The notes under the pieces are model-generated. The model ran no database searches. It was given only the letters and a program-made list of their open reading frames with translations, and was not told where the DNA came from. From Micromonospora pisi (GTDB lineage: Bacteria > Actinomycetota > Actinomycetes > Mycobacteriales > Micromonosporaceae): a stretch of DNA of 64,000 nucleotides. Below, piece by piece: positions 1 to 9,631 of the stretch. A program made the translations under genes and the position numbers. How positions within the stretch are numbered: position 1 is the stretch's first letter; every line of letters begins with the position of its first letter. The stretch lies in the NCBI RefSeq assembly GCF_003633685.1, contig NZ_RBKT01000001.1, forward strand, positions 6,324,001 through 6,388,000, written 5' to 3'.

Positions 1-1
1 G

Positions 2-3000
2 GAACTGCCCACGGTCGACTTACAAAGGACCTTCTTCGAACTCGGCGGAGACTCCGTCCTGCTGGTTCGGGCGCACCAGCGGCTTGCCGAGGAATTCGGC
101 CGACCGCTGCCGGTGGACGCCCTCTTCAGGTACCCGACCGTGGCCGCGCTGGCCGGTTTCCTCGATACCGCTTCCGCCGGCCGTGAGACCACCGCCGAGT
201 CGCCCCCGGTCGCCCCCTCCCATGCCACTGATCGGGACCTCGCCATCATCGGCATGGCCTGTCGGGTACCCGGCGCCGACACCGTCGAGCAGTTCTGGAC
301 GAACCTGCGCGACGGGGTGGAGTCCGTCACCACCCTGTCGCCCGGGGAGGTCTTCGCCCTCCAACCGGACCAGACTCGAGACCCGCGCTTTGTCCCGGCG
401 GCGGCCATGATCCCCGATGTCGACCTGTTCGACGCCGACTTCTTCGGCTACAGCCCGGCCGAGGCGGCGGTCATCGACCCGCAACAGCGGCTCTTCCTGG
501 AATACGCCTGGGCGGCCGTCGAAGACGCCGGGATCGACCCAGCGGCCAGCCGGGCCGGCGTGTTCGCGGGCGCCAGCATGAACACCTACCTGATCAACAA
601 CGTCCTGCCGGCCACGCTCGGCTCCCGGACGTTCCTCAGCCACCGCCACTTCGACCAGGCGACCGAGCTGCGTATCGAGCAGGGCAACGCCCGCGACCAC
701 CTGCCCACCCGGGTGTCGTTCAAGCTCAACCTGCGCGGCCCGAGCGTCAACGTGCAGTCGACCTGCTCCACGTCGCTGGTCGCGGTGCACATGGCCGGTC
801 AGGCGTTGTTGAACGGGGAGTGCGACGTCGCCATCGCCGGCGGTGTCTCCGTCATCATCCCGCAGAACACGGGCTACCTGTGGCAGGACGGCATGATGCT
901 CGCCCCCGACGGCCACTGCCGGGCCTTCGACGCCGACGCCGGCGGCACCGTGTTCGGCAACGGGCTGGGGGTGGTGGTGCTCAAACGCCTCTCCGCGGCG
1001 CTCGCCGACGGGGACCACGTCTACGCCGTCATCAAGGGCTCGGCGGTCAACAACGACGGCGCGCTCAAGATGGACTACTCGGGACCGAGCGTGGAGTCCC
1101 AGGCGGACGTCGTCGCCCGCGCCCACGCCAGCGCAGGTATCCGCGCCGACGAGATCTCCTACGTGGAGGCGCACGGTACCGGCACGAAGCTCGGCGACCC
1201 GGTCGAGATCGCCGGTCTGACGGAGGCGTTCGCCCGCAGCGCGAGCCGCGGCGACACGTACTGCGCGATCGGCTCGGTCAAGACGAACATCGGTCACCTC
1301 GATGAGGCGGCCGGGGTGATCGGACTCATCAAGACGGCGCTGAGTCTGTACCATCGCGAACTCCCACCGAGCCTGCACTTCCGGTCACCGAATCCGCTCG
1401 CCCGACTGGAGCAGAGCCCGTTCTTCGTCAACACCCGGCTGCGGGAGTGGACCAGCCCACCGGGCCGGCCGCGCCGGGCCGGTGTCAGCTCCTTCGGCAT
1501 GGGCGGCACGAACTGTCACGTGGTGCTCGAGGAACCGCCCGCGCCTTCCCCCGCCCCGTCCCACCCCGGCCGGTCGGCTCACGTCCTGCCGCTGTCCGCC
1601 CGTTCGACCGAGGCGCTGCGCGGCAACGTGCAACGCTACCTCCAGCACCTGAACGGGCAGGACGACGCGGCATTTCCCGACATCTGCTTCTCCGCCGCGA
1701 CCGGCCGGCGGCACTTCGACACCCGCATCGCCGTCCTGGCCTCGGACGCGACGGACGCGCGCGCCCAGTTGGCCGCCGTGCTGGCCGCCCCGGATCTGGC
1801 CACGCTGGCGTCGCACGTCGGGGGCCGGCGGCCCACGGTGGCGTTTCTCTTCACGGGCCAGGGCTCCCAGTACGCCGGGATGGGCAGATCCCTCTATCAG
1901 AGCCAACCGGTGTTCCGCGCGGCAATCGACCGCTGCGACGAGGTGCTACGGCCGCTCACCGGCTGGTCCCTGGTCGAGGTCCTGTACGGCTCCGACCCGG
2001 ACGGTTCCATCGACTCCACCGCAACGGCGCAGCCGGCGCTGTTCGCCCTCGGCTACGCGCTGCACGAGCTGTGGGTGTCCTGGGGCGTCCGACCCGACCT
2101 GCTGGTCGGCCACAGCCTTGGCGAGTACGTCGCCGCCTGCGTCGCCGGCGTGTTCAGCCTGGAGGACGGACTGAGGCTGGTCGCGGCCCGGGGCCGGCTG
2201 ATGCAAGAGCTGCCCGGGGTGGGCGGCATGGTTCAGGTCGACGCGGACCGGGCGACGGTGGCGCCGTATCTGACGGGCCACGAGGAGGCGGTCACGGTCG
2301 CGTCCGTCAACTCGCCGGAATCCACGGTGATCTCGGGTCGGCTGGACGTCCTCGCGGTGATCCGCCGGGAGCTGACCGCCGCCGGGGTCGGGACGGTCTC
2401 CCTCAACGTCTCGCACGCCTTCCACTCCCCGCTGATGCGTCCGATGCTCGACGCCTTCCGAACGGTGGCCGAGTCGGTCCGCTACTCGGCGCCGACCGTC
2501 GACATCGTTTCGAACGTGACCGGGGAACCGGTCGGCCCGGGCGAGTTGGAATCCGCCGGCTACTGGGTCCGGCACGTCGTCGATCCGGTCCGGTTCGACC
2601 GCGCGATGCAGGTCGCTGACCAGCGCGGTGTCGGCGTCTTCGTTGAGCTCGGTGCCAAGCCGACGCTCAGCAACCTGGCCCGGCGGCAGGTGACCGGACC
2701 GGACGTCCATTGGCTGCCCAGCCTCACTCCCCGCGACCCGGACGCGGCGCTCGCCAGCATCCGCCAGCTCTATCTCGCCGGTGTGCCGGTGGACTGGTCC
2801 GGCTTTGACGCGCCGTTCCGGCGCCGCCGGGTGCCAGTGCCCACGTACGCCTTCCAGCGCCGGCGTCACTGGATCAAGCCCCGTCCGGCACAGCCGCCGG
2901 ACGGGTCCGGACCCGTGTCGGTCGGGTCGGCACCGGTCGCGCTCGCGCCGGTCGCCGTCGCCGCGCCACCGGCCGGCGTCGACGTCGGCGACACGGTGTC

Positions 3001-6000
3001 CCGGCTCGACGTTGTCTGGGAGCCGGTAGCGGTCGGCACCGCCTCCCCGGCGGCGCGCCGTTACTTCGTGGTCGGCGACGAATCCGACCTCGCGAACGCG
3101 CTCGCCGGCCAGCTCCGCGCGCACGGCCACCGCTGCGTCGAGGTGGTCGGGGCCGACATGTCCGGTACGGTGTCCGCGCTCGACGGCGACCGACGCCTGT
3201 CCCGGGCGTTCGCCGAGCTCGCCGCCGGCGCCGCCGAGTTGCACGTGGTGTTCGTGCCGGCCCTTTCCCCGGACATCGCGGTGCCCGAGGCCCAGGCACG
3301 GCTGCTGACCCGGGCCCGGAACCTGCTGGAACTGGCGGCGGGTTCCACAGCCACGAGGAGCCTGTGGTTCGTCACCGGCCGGAGCCGCCCCGATGGGCCG
3401 ACGACCGAGGCCGAGCTGGGGCACTCCGGTCTGGCGGCCCTGGCGAGGACCGTCAACGCGGAGCACCCGGAACTCGTCTGCGTCGCGTTGACCGTTCCTG
3501 CCCTGTCCGCCGGCAACGACCTGGAACTGGCCGCGGCCCTGCTACAGCGGGACGGCCTCGACGGCGAGGAGGAGTTGGCGGTCCACGGCGGCCAGGTGCA
3601 CGCCGCACGCCTCACCGCCACGTCGGCGAACCCGGCGCAGGTCCGGTCGGTGCTGCCCATCCGCGCGGACGGCACGTACCTGATCACCGGTGGCACCAGC
3701 GGAATCGGGCTGCGGCTCGCGGTGGCCGTCGCGCGCCACGGTCCCGGAAGGCTGGTTCTGCTCAGCCGGCGCGGTGAGCCGGCACCCGGCGAGGAGGCCA
3801 CCTGGGCCGCGCTGCGCGCGACCGGCATCCAGGTCGAGATGGTACGCGCCGACGTCGGCGACGGGCCGCGGATGCGCGAGGTGCTTGCCGGGTGCGGACC
3901 CGACCTGCGGGGCGTATTCCACTGCGCGGGTGTCCTGGACGACGCCATCCTGCTGCGCCAGGACCCAGAGCAGGCGGCCCGCGTGCTCCGGCCGAAGGTG
4001 AACGGTGCCTGGCTGCTCCACGAGCACACCCGGGACCGGGAACTCGACTTCTTCGTCCTGTTCTCCTCCCTGGCCTCGGTGCTCGGCTACCAGGGCCAGG
4101 GCAGCTACGCCTTCGCGAACGCCTTTCTCGACTCCCTGGCCCGGTACCGGCGGCAGCACGGCCTTCCGGCGCTCAGCGTGAGTTGGGCGAGCTGGGCCGG
4201 CGCCGGCATGACCGCCCGGCTCGCCGAGGCCCACCGGGCACGGCTGCGCGACAAGGGCGAGAGCCCACTCCTGCCTGGAGCCGCCATCGCCGCGCTGGCC
4301 TCCCTCATGGCCGACGACGCGACGCACGCCGCTGTGGCGTCTATGGACTGGGACCGCTTCGCCGCCTCCGCTCCGCGTACCCCGTCGATGGTCAGGGCCC
4401 TGGTGCGCGCGACGGTCCCGACGGCCCCGACCGGTGCGACGTTCGCCGCCCGGCTGCGCCAGGTGCCGCCCGATGCGTCCCGGGAGACCCTGCGGAACAC
4501 GGTGACCGCCGCCGTCCGGGCGATCCTGGGTGGTGACACCGGCGAGATCGACCCCACCCGGGGCTTCACCGACCTGGGTGTGGACTCCCTCGGAGCGCTG
4601 GACCTGACCAGCAGGCTGAAGACGGACCTCGGGGTCGCCCTGCCGGCGACCCTGGCATTCGAGCACCCGTGCCTGGACGACCTGGTTACGCACCTCGAAT
4701 CGCGGTACTTCGCCGAGGAGATCCGGGCCGAGTCGGTTACACCGGCCGTCGCCGGTAGGACCGCAGCCGAGCCGGAACCGCATGCGGAGGTCGCGCGGCC
4801 GGCGGGCGCGGTCGCGCTCATCGGTATGTCCTGCCGCTTCCCCGGCGCCGCCTCACCCGACGAGTTCTGGGACCTCCTGGTCCAGGGGCGGGACGCGGTG
4901 CGTGAGATCCCCGCCGAGCGCTGGGACGTCGATCAGGTCTACGACGCCTCCCCCGAGACACCGGGGACGATGTACGTCCGACGGGCGGCCTTCATCGACG
5001 ACCCGGCGGCCTTCGACCCCGCGTTCTTCGGTATCTCGCCGCGTGAGGCGGCGAGCATGGACCCGCGCCACCGGCTGCTCCTCGAGGCGGCCTGGAGCGC
5101 GGTCGAGGCGGCCGGGATCGACCCGGGCTCGCTGCGTGGCAGCGACACCGCCGTATACCTCGGCTGTGACGAGTTCACCAACGACTACCTCCAGCATGCG
5201 GCGTCCCACCTCGACTCCGACCCGTACGTCGCGACCGGCACGACGTTGAGCTTCACGGCGGGGCGCCTGTCGTACAAGCTGGGCCTGCACGGACCGAGCA
5301 TGGTGATCGCCACCGCCTGTTCCTCCTCACTGGTGGCGATGCACTCGGCGGTGCGGGCGATCCGCCAGGGCGAGTGCGGCATGGCCATCGTCGCGGGCGC
5401 CAAGCTCATGCTCGGACCCCAGGAGACGATCCAGCTGTGCCGGCTGCAGGCGCTGGCTCCCGACGGCCGGTCGAAGGCGTTCGCCGCGGACGCGGACGGC
5501 TTCGGCCGTGGCGAAGGCTGTGCCGCGGTGATCCTCAAGTCCCTGGACCGGGCGGTGGCGGACGGCGACCCTGTCCTGGCTGTGGTGCGCGGCACCGCGG
5601 TCAACCACGACGGACCGAGTTCCGGTCTCACGGTGCCGAGCGGTCCGGCCCAGACACGTCTGGTCAATCGGGCGTTGGCCGACGGCGGGCTGGACCCGGC
5701 GGACGTGACCTACCTCGAAGCACACGGGACGGGCACCCCGCTCGGCGACCCGATCGAGCTGCGCGCGTTGGGCGAGGTGTTCGCTCAGCGCCGGCAGCCT
5801 CTGCTGGTCGGTTCGGTCAAGGCGAACATCGGCCACCTCGAGGAGGCGGCCGGCCTGGCCGGCGTCATCAAGGTGGTGCTCGCGCTGCGCCACGGCGTGA
5901 TCCCGCCGCAGATCCACTGTGCGACGCCGACCGACAAGGTGGACTGGGCGAGCCTGCCGGTGACGGTCCCGAGAACCGCGATGGACTGGCCGACGGGGGC

Positions 6001-9000
6001 GCCCCGGATCGCCGGCGTCAGCTCGTTCGGAATGAGCGGAACCAACGCGCACGTACTGCTGGAGGCGTTTCCGTCGTCGGCCGGGCGACCGGCCGTTCCG
6101 AGCGGGCCGCTCGTCTTCCCGTTCTCTGCCCGCGACCGGGCCGACCTGGTCGCCACCGTCCGGGCGTTCGTCGACGTGCTGGCCGCGCCGCACGACGCGG
6201 CGGAGGTCGCCTACACCCTGCAGGTCGGACGCAAGGCTCATCGCTGCCGGTTGGTCGTGGTCGCGGCGGACACCGCGGCGCTGCGGGCCCGGCTGGAGGG
6301 CTTCCTCCGCGGCACCCCCTCAGACGCGGACACCGTGTCCGGCGAGGCGGGTCGGACCAACGGCACCCAGCCGGCCGACACCGTCCGGCGGCTGATCGCT
6401 GACGGCGACCTGCACGGCCTCGCCAGGTTGTGGTGCGACGGGCACCGGGTCGACTGGCATCGCCTCTACGTCGGCGACGTCCCGCGCCGGATCGCGCTGC
6501 CGACGTACCCGTTCAAGCGTGAGCGGATCTGGATAGGTGAGGAAAGGACCCCCCTGGTGCCCTCTCAACGGACCGTCGACCAGACGCCCGACCGCGCCGA
6601 CCTGGCGCGGGAGGTGGCCGCCGATCCGCCGGACGGGCTGTTCGACACGCTGCGGGCGCACGTCGCCGACCTGCTCGGCATGGCGCCGACGGCGCTGCCC
6701 GCGACGGCGTTCTTCGACAATCTCGGGGTCGACTCGCTGGTCTACATGCGGGTGAGCCATCTCGTCCGGGACCGCTTCGGGGTGGTGATCTCCTTCCAGC
6801 AATTGACCGAGGAGGCGAACAGCCTGCAGGAGCTGGTCGACCTGGTCTCCTCCCAGCTGACCCGGCGGCCGGCCGCACCGGCATCGGCGCAGCCCGGGCC
6901 GCGCGAGATCGACCCGGCACGGGCCGCCGCACCGACGCCCGCTACGCCGGCCGACGCCGCATCGGGGGTGCCGGCGTCGCGGCCGGAGCCGCAGTTCGGG
7001 TCAAGGCCCAGCGCGCCGCAGCGGGGACAGCAGCCGACCGAGCAGCTGACCGACCGGCAGGCCCGGTTCGTGGCTGAGTTCGTTGCGGCGTACGCGACGC
7101 GTACCAGCGGATCGAAGGCCGCCGCCGAGCAGGACAGACCGGTGCTGGCCAACTGCCGGATGCCACCGTTTCAGGCGCTACTCAAGGAGGTCTCCTACCC
7201 GATCGTCGTGGAGAGGTCGGCCGGCGCCCGGTTCTGGGACGTCGACGGCAACGAGTACGTCGACATCTCGATGGGCTACGGGGTTCACCTGTTCGGCCAC
7301 TCGCCCTCCTTCGTGCTGGACGCACTCCGGGACCAGCTGGACAAGGGCCTGCACATCGGTCCGCAGGCCGTCTCCGCCGGGTCGGTGGCGGGACTGCTCT
7401 GTGAGCTGACCGGCATGTCCCGAGCGGCGTTCTGCAACTCGGGGACGGAGGCGGTGATGGCCGCACTGCGGTTCGCGCGCGCGGCGACGGGGCGTACCCG
7501 TTTTGTGATGTTCGAAGGCTCCTATCACGGCTGGTCCGACAACACGCTGGCCCTGCCCGCGGGCACGCGCAGCGCGGTCCCGATGGCGCGAGGCATCGGC
7601 GCCGGCGCGATGGACGACGTGGTGGTGTTGGAGTACGGGACCGAGGAGAGCCTGGAGATGATCCGCGAGCTCGGTCCTGAACTCGCCGCGGTGCTGGTCG
7701 AACCCGTGCAGAGCCGGCGTCCGGACCTGCAGCCGGTGAACTTCCTCCGGGAGCTGCGGGAGGTGACCCGGGCTTCGGGCACGGCCCTGGTCTTCGACGA
7801 GGTGATCACCGGGTTCCGGGTCCACCCGGGCGGAGCGCAGGTGTGGTCGGGAGTGGACGCCGACATCGTCACCTACGGCAAGATCCTCGGGGGTGGCCTG
7901 CCGATCGGGGCCATCACCGGCCGGGCCGAGTTCATGGACACCGTCGACGGCGGATCGTGGCAGTACGGCGACGACTCCGCGCCGACGGTACCCACCACCT
8001 TCTTCGGCGGCACCTTCAACAAGAACCCGCTGTCGATGGCCGCCGCCCACTCCGTTCTGACCAGGGTCAAGGCGGAAGGGCCCGAGCTGCAGCACCGGCT
8101 CGCCGACAGCGTTGCCTGGCTGGCGGACGACTTCAACGCCTTCTGCCGTCAGCAGGGCTTCCCGCTGCGGATCGTGCACTTCTCGTCCCTGTTCCGCTTC
8201 ATCGGCGAGGGCGAGTACAGCCTGCAGCGGTTCCCGATCGCCATCGACCTGTTCTTCCGTCTGCTCGCGCTCAAGGGGGTCTACGTCCTCGAGACCCGGG
8301 TCTGCTTCCTGTCCACGAGCCACACCCCCGACGACGTCCGGTTTGTTTCGGAGACGGCGAAGGAGTGCCTGATCGCGCTCCGGAACGCCAGCTTCTTCGC
8401 TGAGGCGACCGCTGCCGGGCTGGCGGACGCACAACCGGGGCGTCGCCTGGCCGACGACGCCCGGCTCGGTCCCACATTCACCGTGCCGTACTCCGGGCAC
8501 CAGGCCGAGTCCGCCGACGTGCTGTTGACCGGCGCGACCGGATTCCTCGGCGCCTACCTGGCCAGGGACCTGCTGCGCAACACCTCGGCGCGGGTCCACT
8601 GCCTGGTGCGCGCCCGCGACGCCGAGCACGCCCGCCAGCGGGTCCTCGACAACCTGGCGGCGAACGGGTGTCTGGAGTCCGGAGCGACCGAGCGTGTCGT
8701 CGGTGTCCCGGCCGACCTCGCCCGGCCGCGGCTCGGGATCGACGATCGCACCTGGCGACGGCTCGCCGAGGAGATCGGGGCGATCTACCACAACGGGGCA
8801 CAGGTGAACTCCCTGCTGCCCTACGACAGGTTGCGCGCCGCCAACGTCGCCGGTACCCGGGAGCTGCTGCGCCTGGCGACGCACGTGCACGCCAAGTCGT
8901 TCCACCACGTCTCGTCCGACGCCGTCTTCGACGCGTACGGCTACCACCGTTACGCCACGATCTATGAGGACGAGCCGCTGGCCCACGCCGCGAGCCTCTA

Positions 9001-9631
9001 CGGAGGCGGCTACGCCGAAACCAAATGGGTGGCCGACAAACTCGTCGAGCACGCCCGGGCCGCCGGCCTGCACGCGTCCATCTACCGCCCAGGACCGATC
9101 ATGGGTGCGTTGTCCGGAGGATGCGGTCAGCTCGGCGACTTCATCACGCGCTTCATCAAGGGCGTCATCCAGTTGGGCGCCTGCCCGGAACTGGAGGCGA
9201 CGGTCGACTTCGTTCCGGTCGACGTCGTCTCGGAGCTGATCGTCACGCTCTCGCGCGACGACGTCCCCCGGACGTACCACCTGACCCACCCGAACCCCAT
9301 CACCTACCGGGAGTTCGTCGACGCGATTCGCGACGCCGGATACCGCCTCGATGTGCTGCCCCTGCACGTGTGGGACGCGGAGTTGGCGAAGCTGCGTTAC
9401 GAGGACGACAACGCCCTCTATCCGCTGCTGCCACTGTTCACCGAGTCGTCCGACCCGGTGTTCCGGCGGTCGAGGCTGGACACCCGAAACGTGTCGGCCC
9501 ACCTCCTGCGGCATCCGCCGTTGCTGGAGTTGGTCCCCGCGTACCTTCAGCGGTTCGCCGCGGCCGGGTTCCTGCCGCCCCCGTCCGGGCAGGTGGCCGG
9601 ACGGCGCACCGAGGCACGGCGCAGTTGGTGA
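2..9631 (+). CDS. hybrid NRPS-PKS megasynthase, 5' end cut by window (PCP-KS-AT-KR-ACP-KS-ACP-AMT-TD)
   Basis: The reading frame is open from base 2, so the true start lies left of the window. Domains by position: a peptidyl carrier (to ~180, GGDS serine at 53-55, followed by LFRYPT as in NRPS carriers before a KS); KS1 (~236-1530, active Cys in STCSTSL at 764-766, EAHGTGT, NIGHLDEAAG); AT (~1837-2800, GHSLGE serine, HAFH typical of malonyl-CoA selection); KR (~3670-4200, TGGTSGIG, LDD of B-type KRs); ACP (~4525-4700, GVDSL); KS2 (~4808-6075, TACSSSL Cys at 5318-5320); a linker with no AT; ACP (~6640-6850, GVDSL); class III PLP aminotransferase (~7130-8390, TYGKILGGG lysine); thioester reductase (~8516-9590, TGATGFLG, YGGGYAETKW). 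It extends an aminoacyl or peptidyl chain by two ketides, should aminate the second beta-keto group as in iturin-type synthases, and should release it reductively. Domain order is seen; the chemistry is inferred. Confidence 0.95.
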   Translation, partial: ELPTVDLQRTFFELGGDSVLLVRAHQRLAEEFGRPLPVDALFRYPTVAALAGFLDTASAGRETTAESPPVAPSHATDRDLAIIGMACRVPGADTVEQFWTNLRDGVESVTTLSPGEVFALQPDQTRDPRFVPAAAMIPDVDLFDADFFGYSPAEAAVIDPQQRLFLEYAWAAVEDAGIDPAASRAGVFAGASMNTYLINNVLPATLGSRTFLSHRHFDQATELRIEQGNARDHLPTRVSFKLNLRGPSVNVQSTCSTSLVAVHMAGQALLNGECDVAIAGGVSVIIPQNTGYLWQDGMMLAPDGHCRAFDADAGGTVFGNGLGVVVLKRLSAALADGDHVYAVIKGSAVNNDGALKMDYSGPSVESQADVVARAHASAGIRADEISYVEAHGTGTKLGDPVEIAGLTEAFARSASRGDTYCAIGSVKTNIGHLDEAAGVIGLIKTALSLYHRELPPSLHFRSPNPLARLEQSPFFVNTRLREWTSPPGRPRRAGVSSFGMGGTNCHVVLEEPPAPSPAPSHPGRSAHVLPLSARSTEALRGNVQRYLQHLNGQDDAAFPDICFSAATGRRHFDTRIAVLASDATDARAQLAAVLAAPDLATLASHVGGRRPTVAFLFTGQGSQYAGMGRSLYQSQPVFRAAIDRCDEVLRPLTGWSLVEVLYGSDPDGSIDSTATAQPALFALGYALHELWVSWGVRPDLLVGHSLGEYVAACVAGVFSLEDGLRLVAARGRLMQELPGVGGMVQVDADRATVAPYLTGHEEAVTVASVNSPESTVISGRLDVLAVIRRELTAAGVGTVSLNVSHAFHSPLMRPMLDAFRTVAESVRYSAPTVDIVSNVTGEPVGPGELESAGYWVRHVVDPVRFDRAMQVADQRGVGVFVELGAKPTLSNLARRQVTGPDVHWLPSLTPRDPDAALASIRQLYLAGVPVDWSGFDAPFRRRRVPVPTYAFQRRRHWIKPRPAQPPDGSGPVSVGSAPVALAPVAVAAPPAGVDVGDTVSRLDVVWEPVAVGTASPAARRYFVVGDESDLANALAGQLRAHGHRCVEVVGADMSGTVSALDGDRRLSRAFAELAAGAAELHVVFVPALSPDIAVPEAQARLLTRARNLLELAAGSTATRSLWFVTGRSRPDGPTTEAELGHSGLAALARTVNAEHPELVCVALTVPALSAGNDLELAAALLQRDGLDGEEELAVHGGQVHAARLTATSANPAQVRSVLPIRADGTYLITGGTSGIGLRLAVAVARHGPGRLVLLSRRGEPAPGEEATWAALRATGIQVEMVRADVGDGPRMREVLAGCGPDLRGVFHCAGVLDDAILLRQDPEQAARVLRPKVNGAWLLHEHTRDRELDFFVLFSSLASVLGYQGQGSYAFANAFLDSLARYRRQHGLPALSVSWASWAGAGMTARLAEAHRARLRDKGESPLLPGAAIAALASLMADDATHAAVASMDWDRFAASAPRTPSMVRALVRATVPTAPTGATFAARLRQVPPDASRETLRNTVTAAVRAILGGDTGEIDPTRGFTDLGVDSLGALDLTSRLKTDLGVALPATLAFEHPCLDDLVTHLESRYFAEEIRAESVTPAVAGRTAAEPEPHAEVARPAGAVALIGMSCRFPGAASPDEFWDLLVQGRDAVREIPAERWDVDQVYDASPETPGTMYVRRAAFIDDPAAFDPAFFGISPREAASMDPRHRLLLEAAWSAVEAAGIDPGSLRGSDTAVYLGCDEFTNDYLQHAASHLDSDPYVATGTTLSFTAGRLSYKLGLHGPSMVIATACSSSLVAMHSAVRAIRQGECGMAIVAGAKLMLGPQETIQLCRLQALAPDGRSKAFAADADGFGRGEGCAAVILKSLDRAVADGDPVLAVVRGTAVNHDGPSSGLTVPSGPAQTRLVNRALADGGLDPADVTYLEAHGTGTPLGDPIELRALGEVFAQRRQPLLVGSVKANIGHLEEAAGLAGVIKVVLALRHGVIPPQIHCATPTDKVDWASLPVTVPRTAMDWPTGAPRIAGVSSFGMSGTNAHVLLEAFPSSAGRPAVPSGPLVFPFSARDRADLVATVRAFVDVLAAPHDAAEVAYTLQVGRKAHRCRLVVVAADTAALRARLEGFLRGTPSDADTVSGEAGRTNGTQPADTVRRLIADGDLHGLARLWCDGHRVDWHRLYVGDVPRRIALPTYPFKRERIWIGEERTPLVPSQRTVDQTPDRADLAREVAADPPDGLFDTLRAHVADLLGMAPTALPATAFFDNLGVDSLVYMRVSHLVRDRFGVVISFQQLTEEANSLQELVDLVSSQLTRRPAAPASAQPGPREIDPARAAAPTPATPADAASGVPASRPEPQFGSRPSAPQRGQQPTEQLTDRQARFVAEFVAAYATRTSGSKAAAEQDRPVLANCRMPPFQALLKEVSYPIVVERSAGARFWDVDGNEYVDISMGYGVHLFGHSPSFVLDALRDQLDKGLHIGPQAVSAGSVAGLLCELTGMSRAAFCNSGTEAVMAALRFARAATGRTRFVMFEGSYHGWSDNTLALPAGTRSAVPMARGIGAGAMDDVVVLEYGTEESLEMIRELGPELAAVLVEPVQSRRPDLQPVNFLRELREVTRASGTALVFDEVITGFRVHPGGAQVWSGVDADIVTYGKILGGGLPIGAITGRAEFMDTVDGGSWQYGDDSAPTVPTTFFGGTFNKNPLSMAAAHSVLTRVKAEGPELQHRLADSVAWLADDFNAFCRQQGFPLRIVHFSSLFRFIGEGEYSLQRFPIAIDLFFRLLALKGVYVLETRVCFLSTSHTPDDVRFVSETAKECLIALRNASFFAEATAAGLADAQPGRRLADDARLGPTFTVPYSGHQAESADVLLTGATGFLGAYLARDLLRNTSARVHCLVRARDAEHARQRVLDNLAANGCLESGATERVVGVPADLARPRLGIDDRTWRRLAEEIGAIYHNGAQVNSLLPYDRLRAANVAGTRELLRLATHVHAKSFHHVSSDAVFDAYGYHRYATIYEDEPLAHAASLYGGGYAETKWVADKLVEHARAAGLHASIYRPGPIMGALSGGCGQLGDFITRFIKGVIQLGACPELEATVDFVPVDVVSELIVTLSRDDVPRTYHLTHPNPITYREFVDAIRDAGYRLDVLPLHVWDAELAKLRYEDDNALYPLLPLFTESSDPVFRRSRLDTRNVSAHLLRHPPLLELVPAYLQRFAAAGFLPPPSGQVAGRRTEARRSW

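Noticed and set aside
4808-6530. Hidden AT domain in module 2
   Set aside because: The ~430 bp after KS2 lack GHSxGE and HAFH and look like the short post-KS linker that ends in LPTYPFKRERIWI.
7178-9514. 778-codon open frame antisense to the megasynthase
   Set aside because: It mirrors the GC3 bias of the sense gene, has no recognisable domain and is a typical shadow frame. The same applies to 35532-37478 minus (antisense to the PBP) and 13515-15665 plus (antisense to katG).
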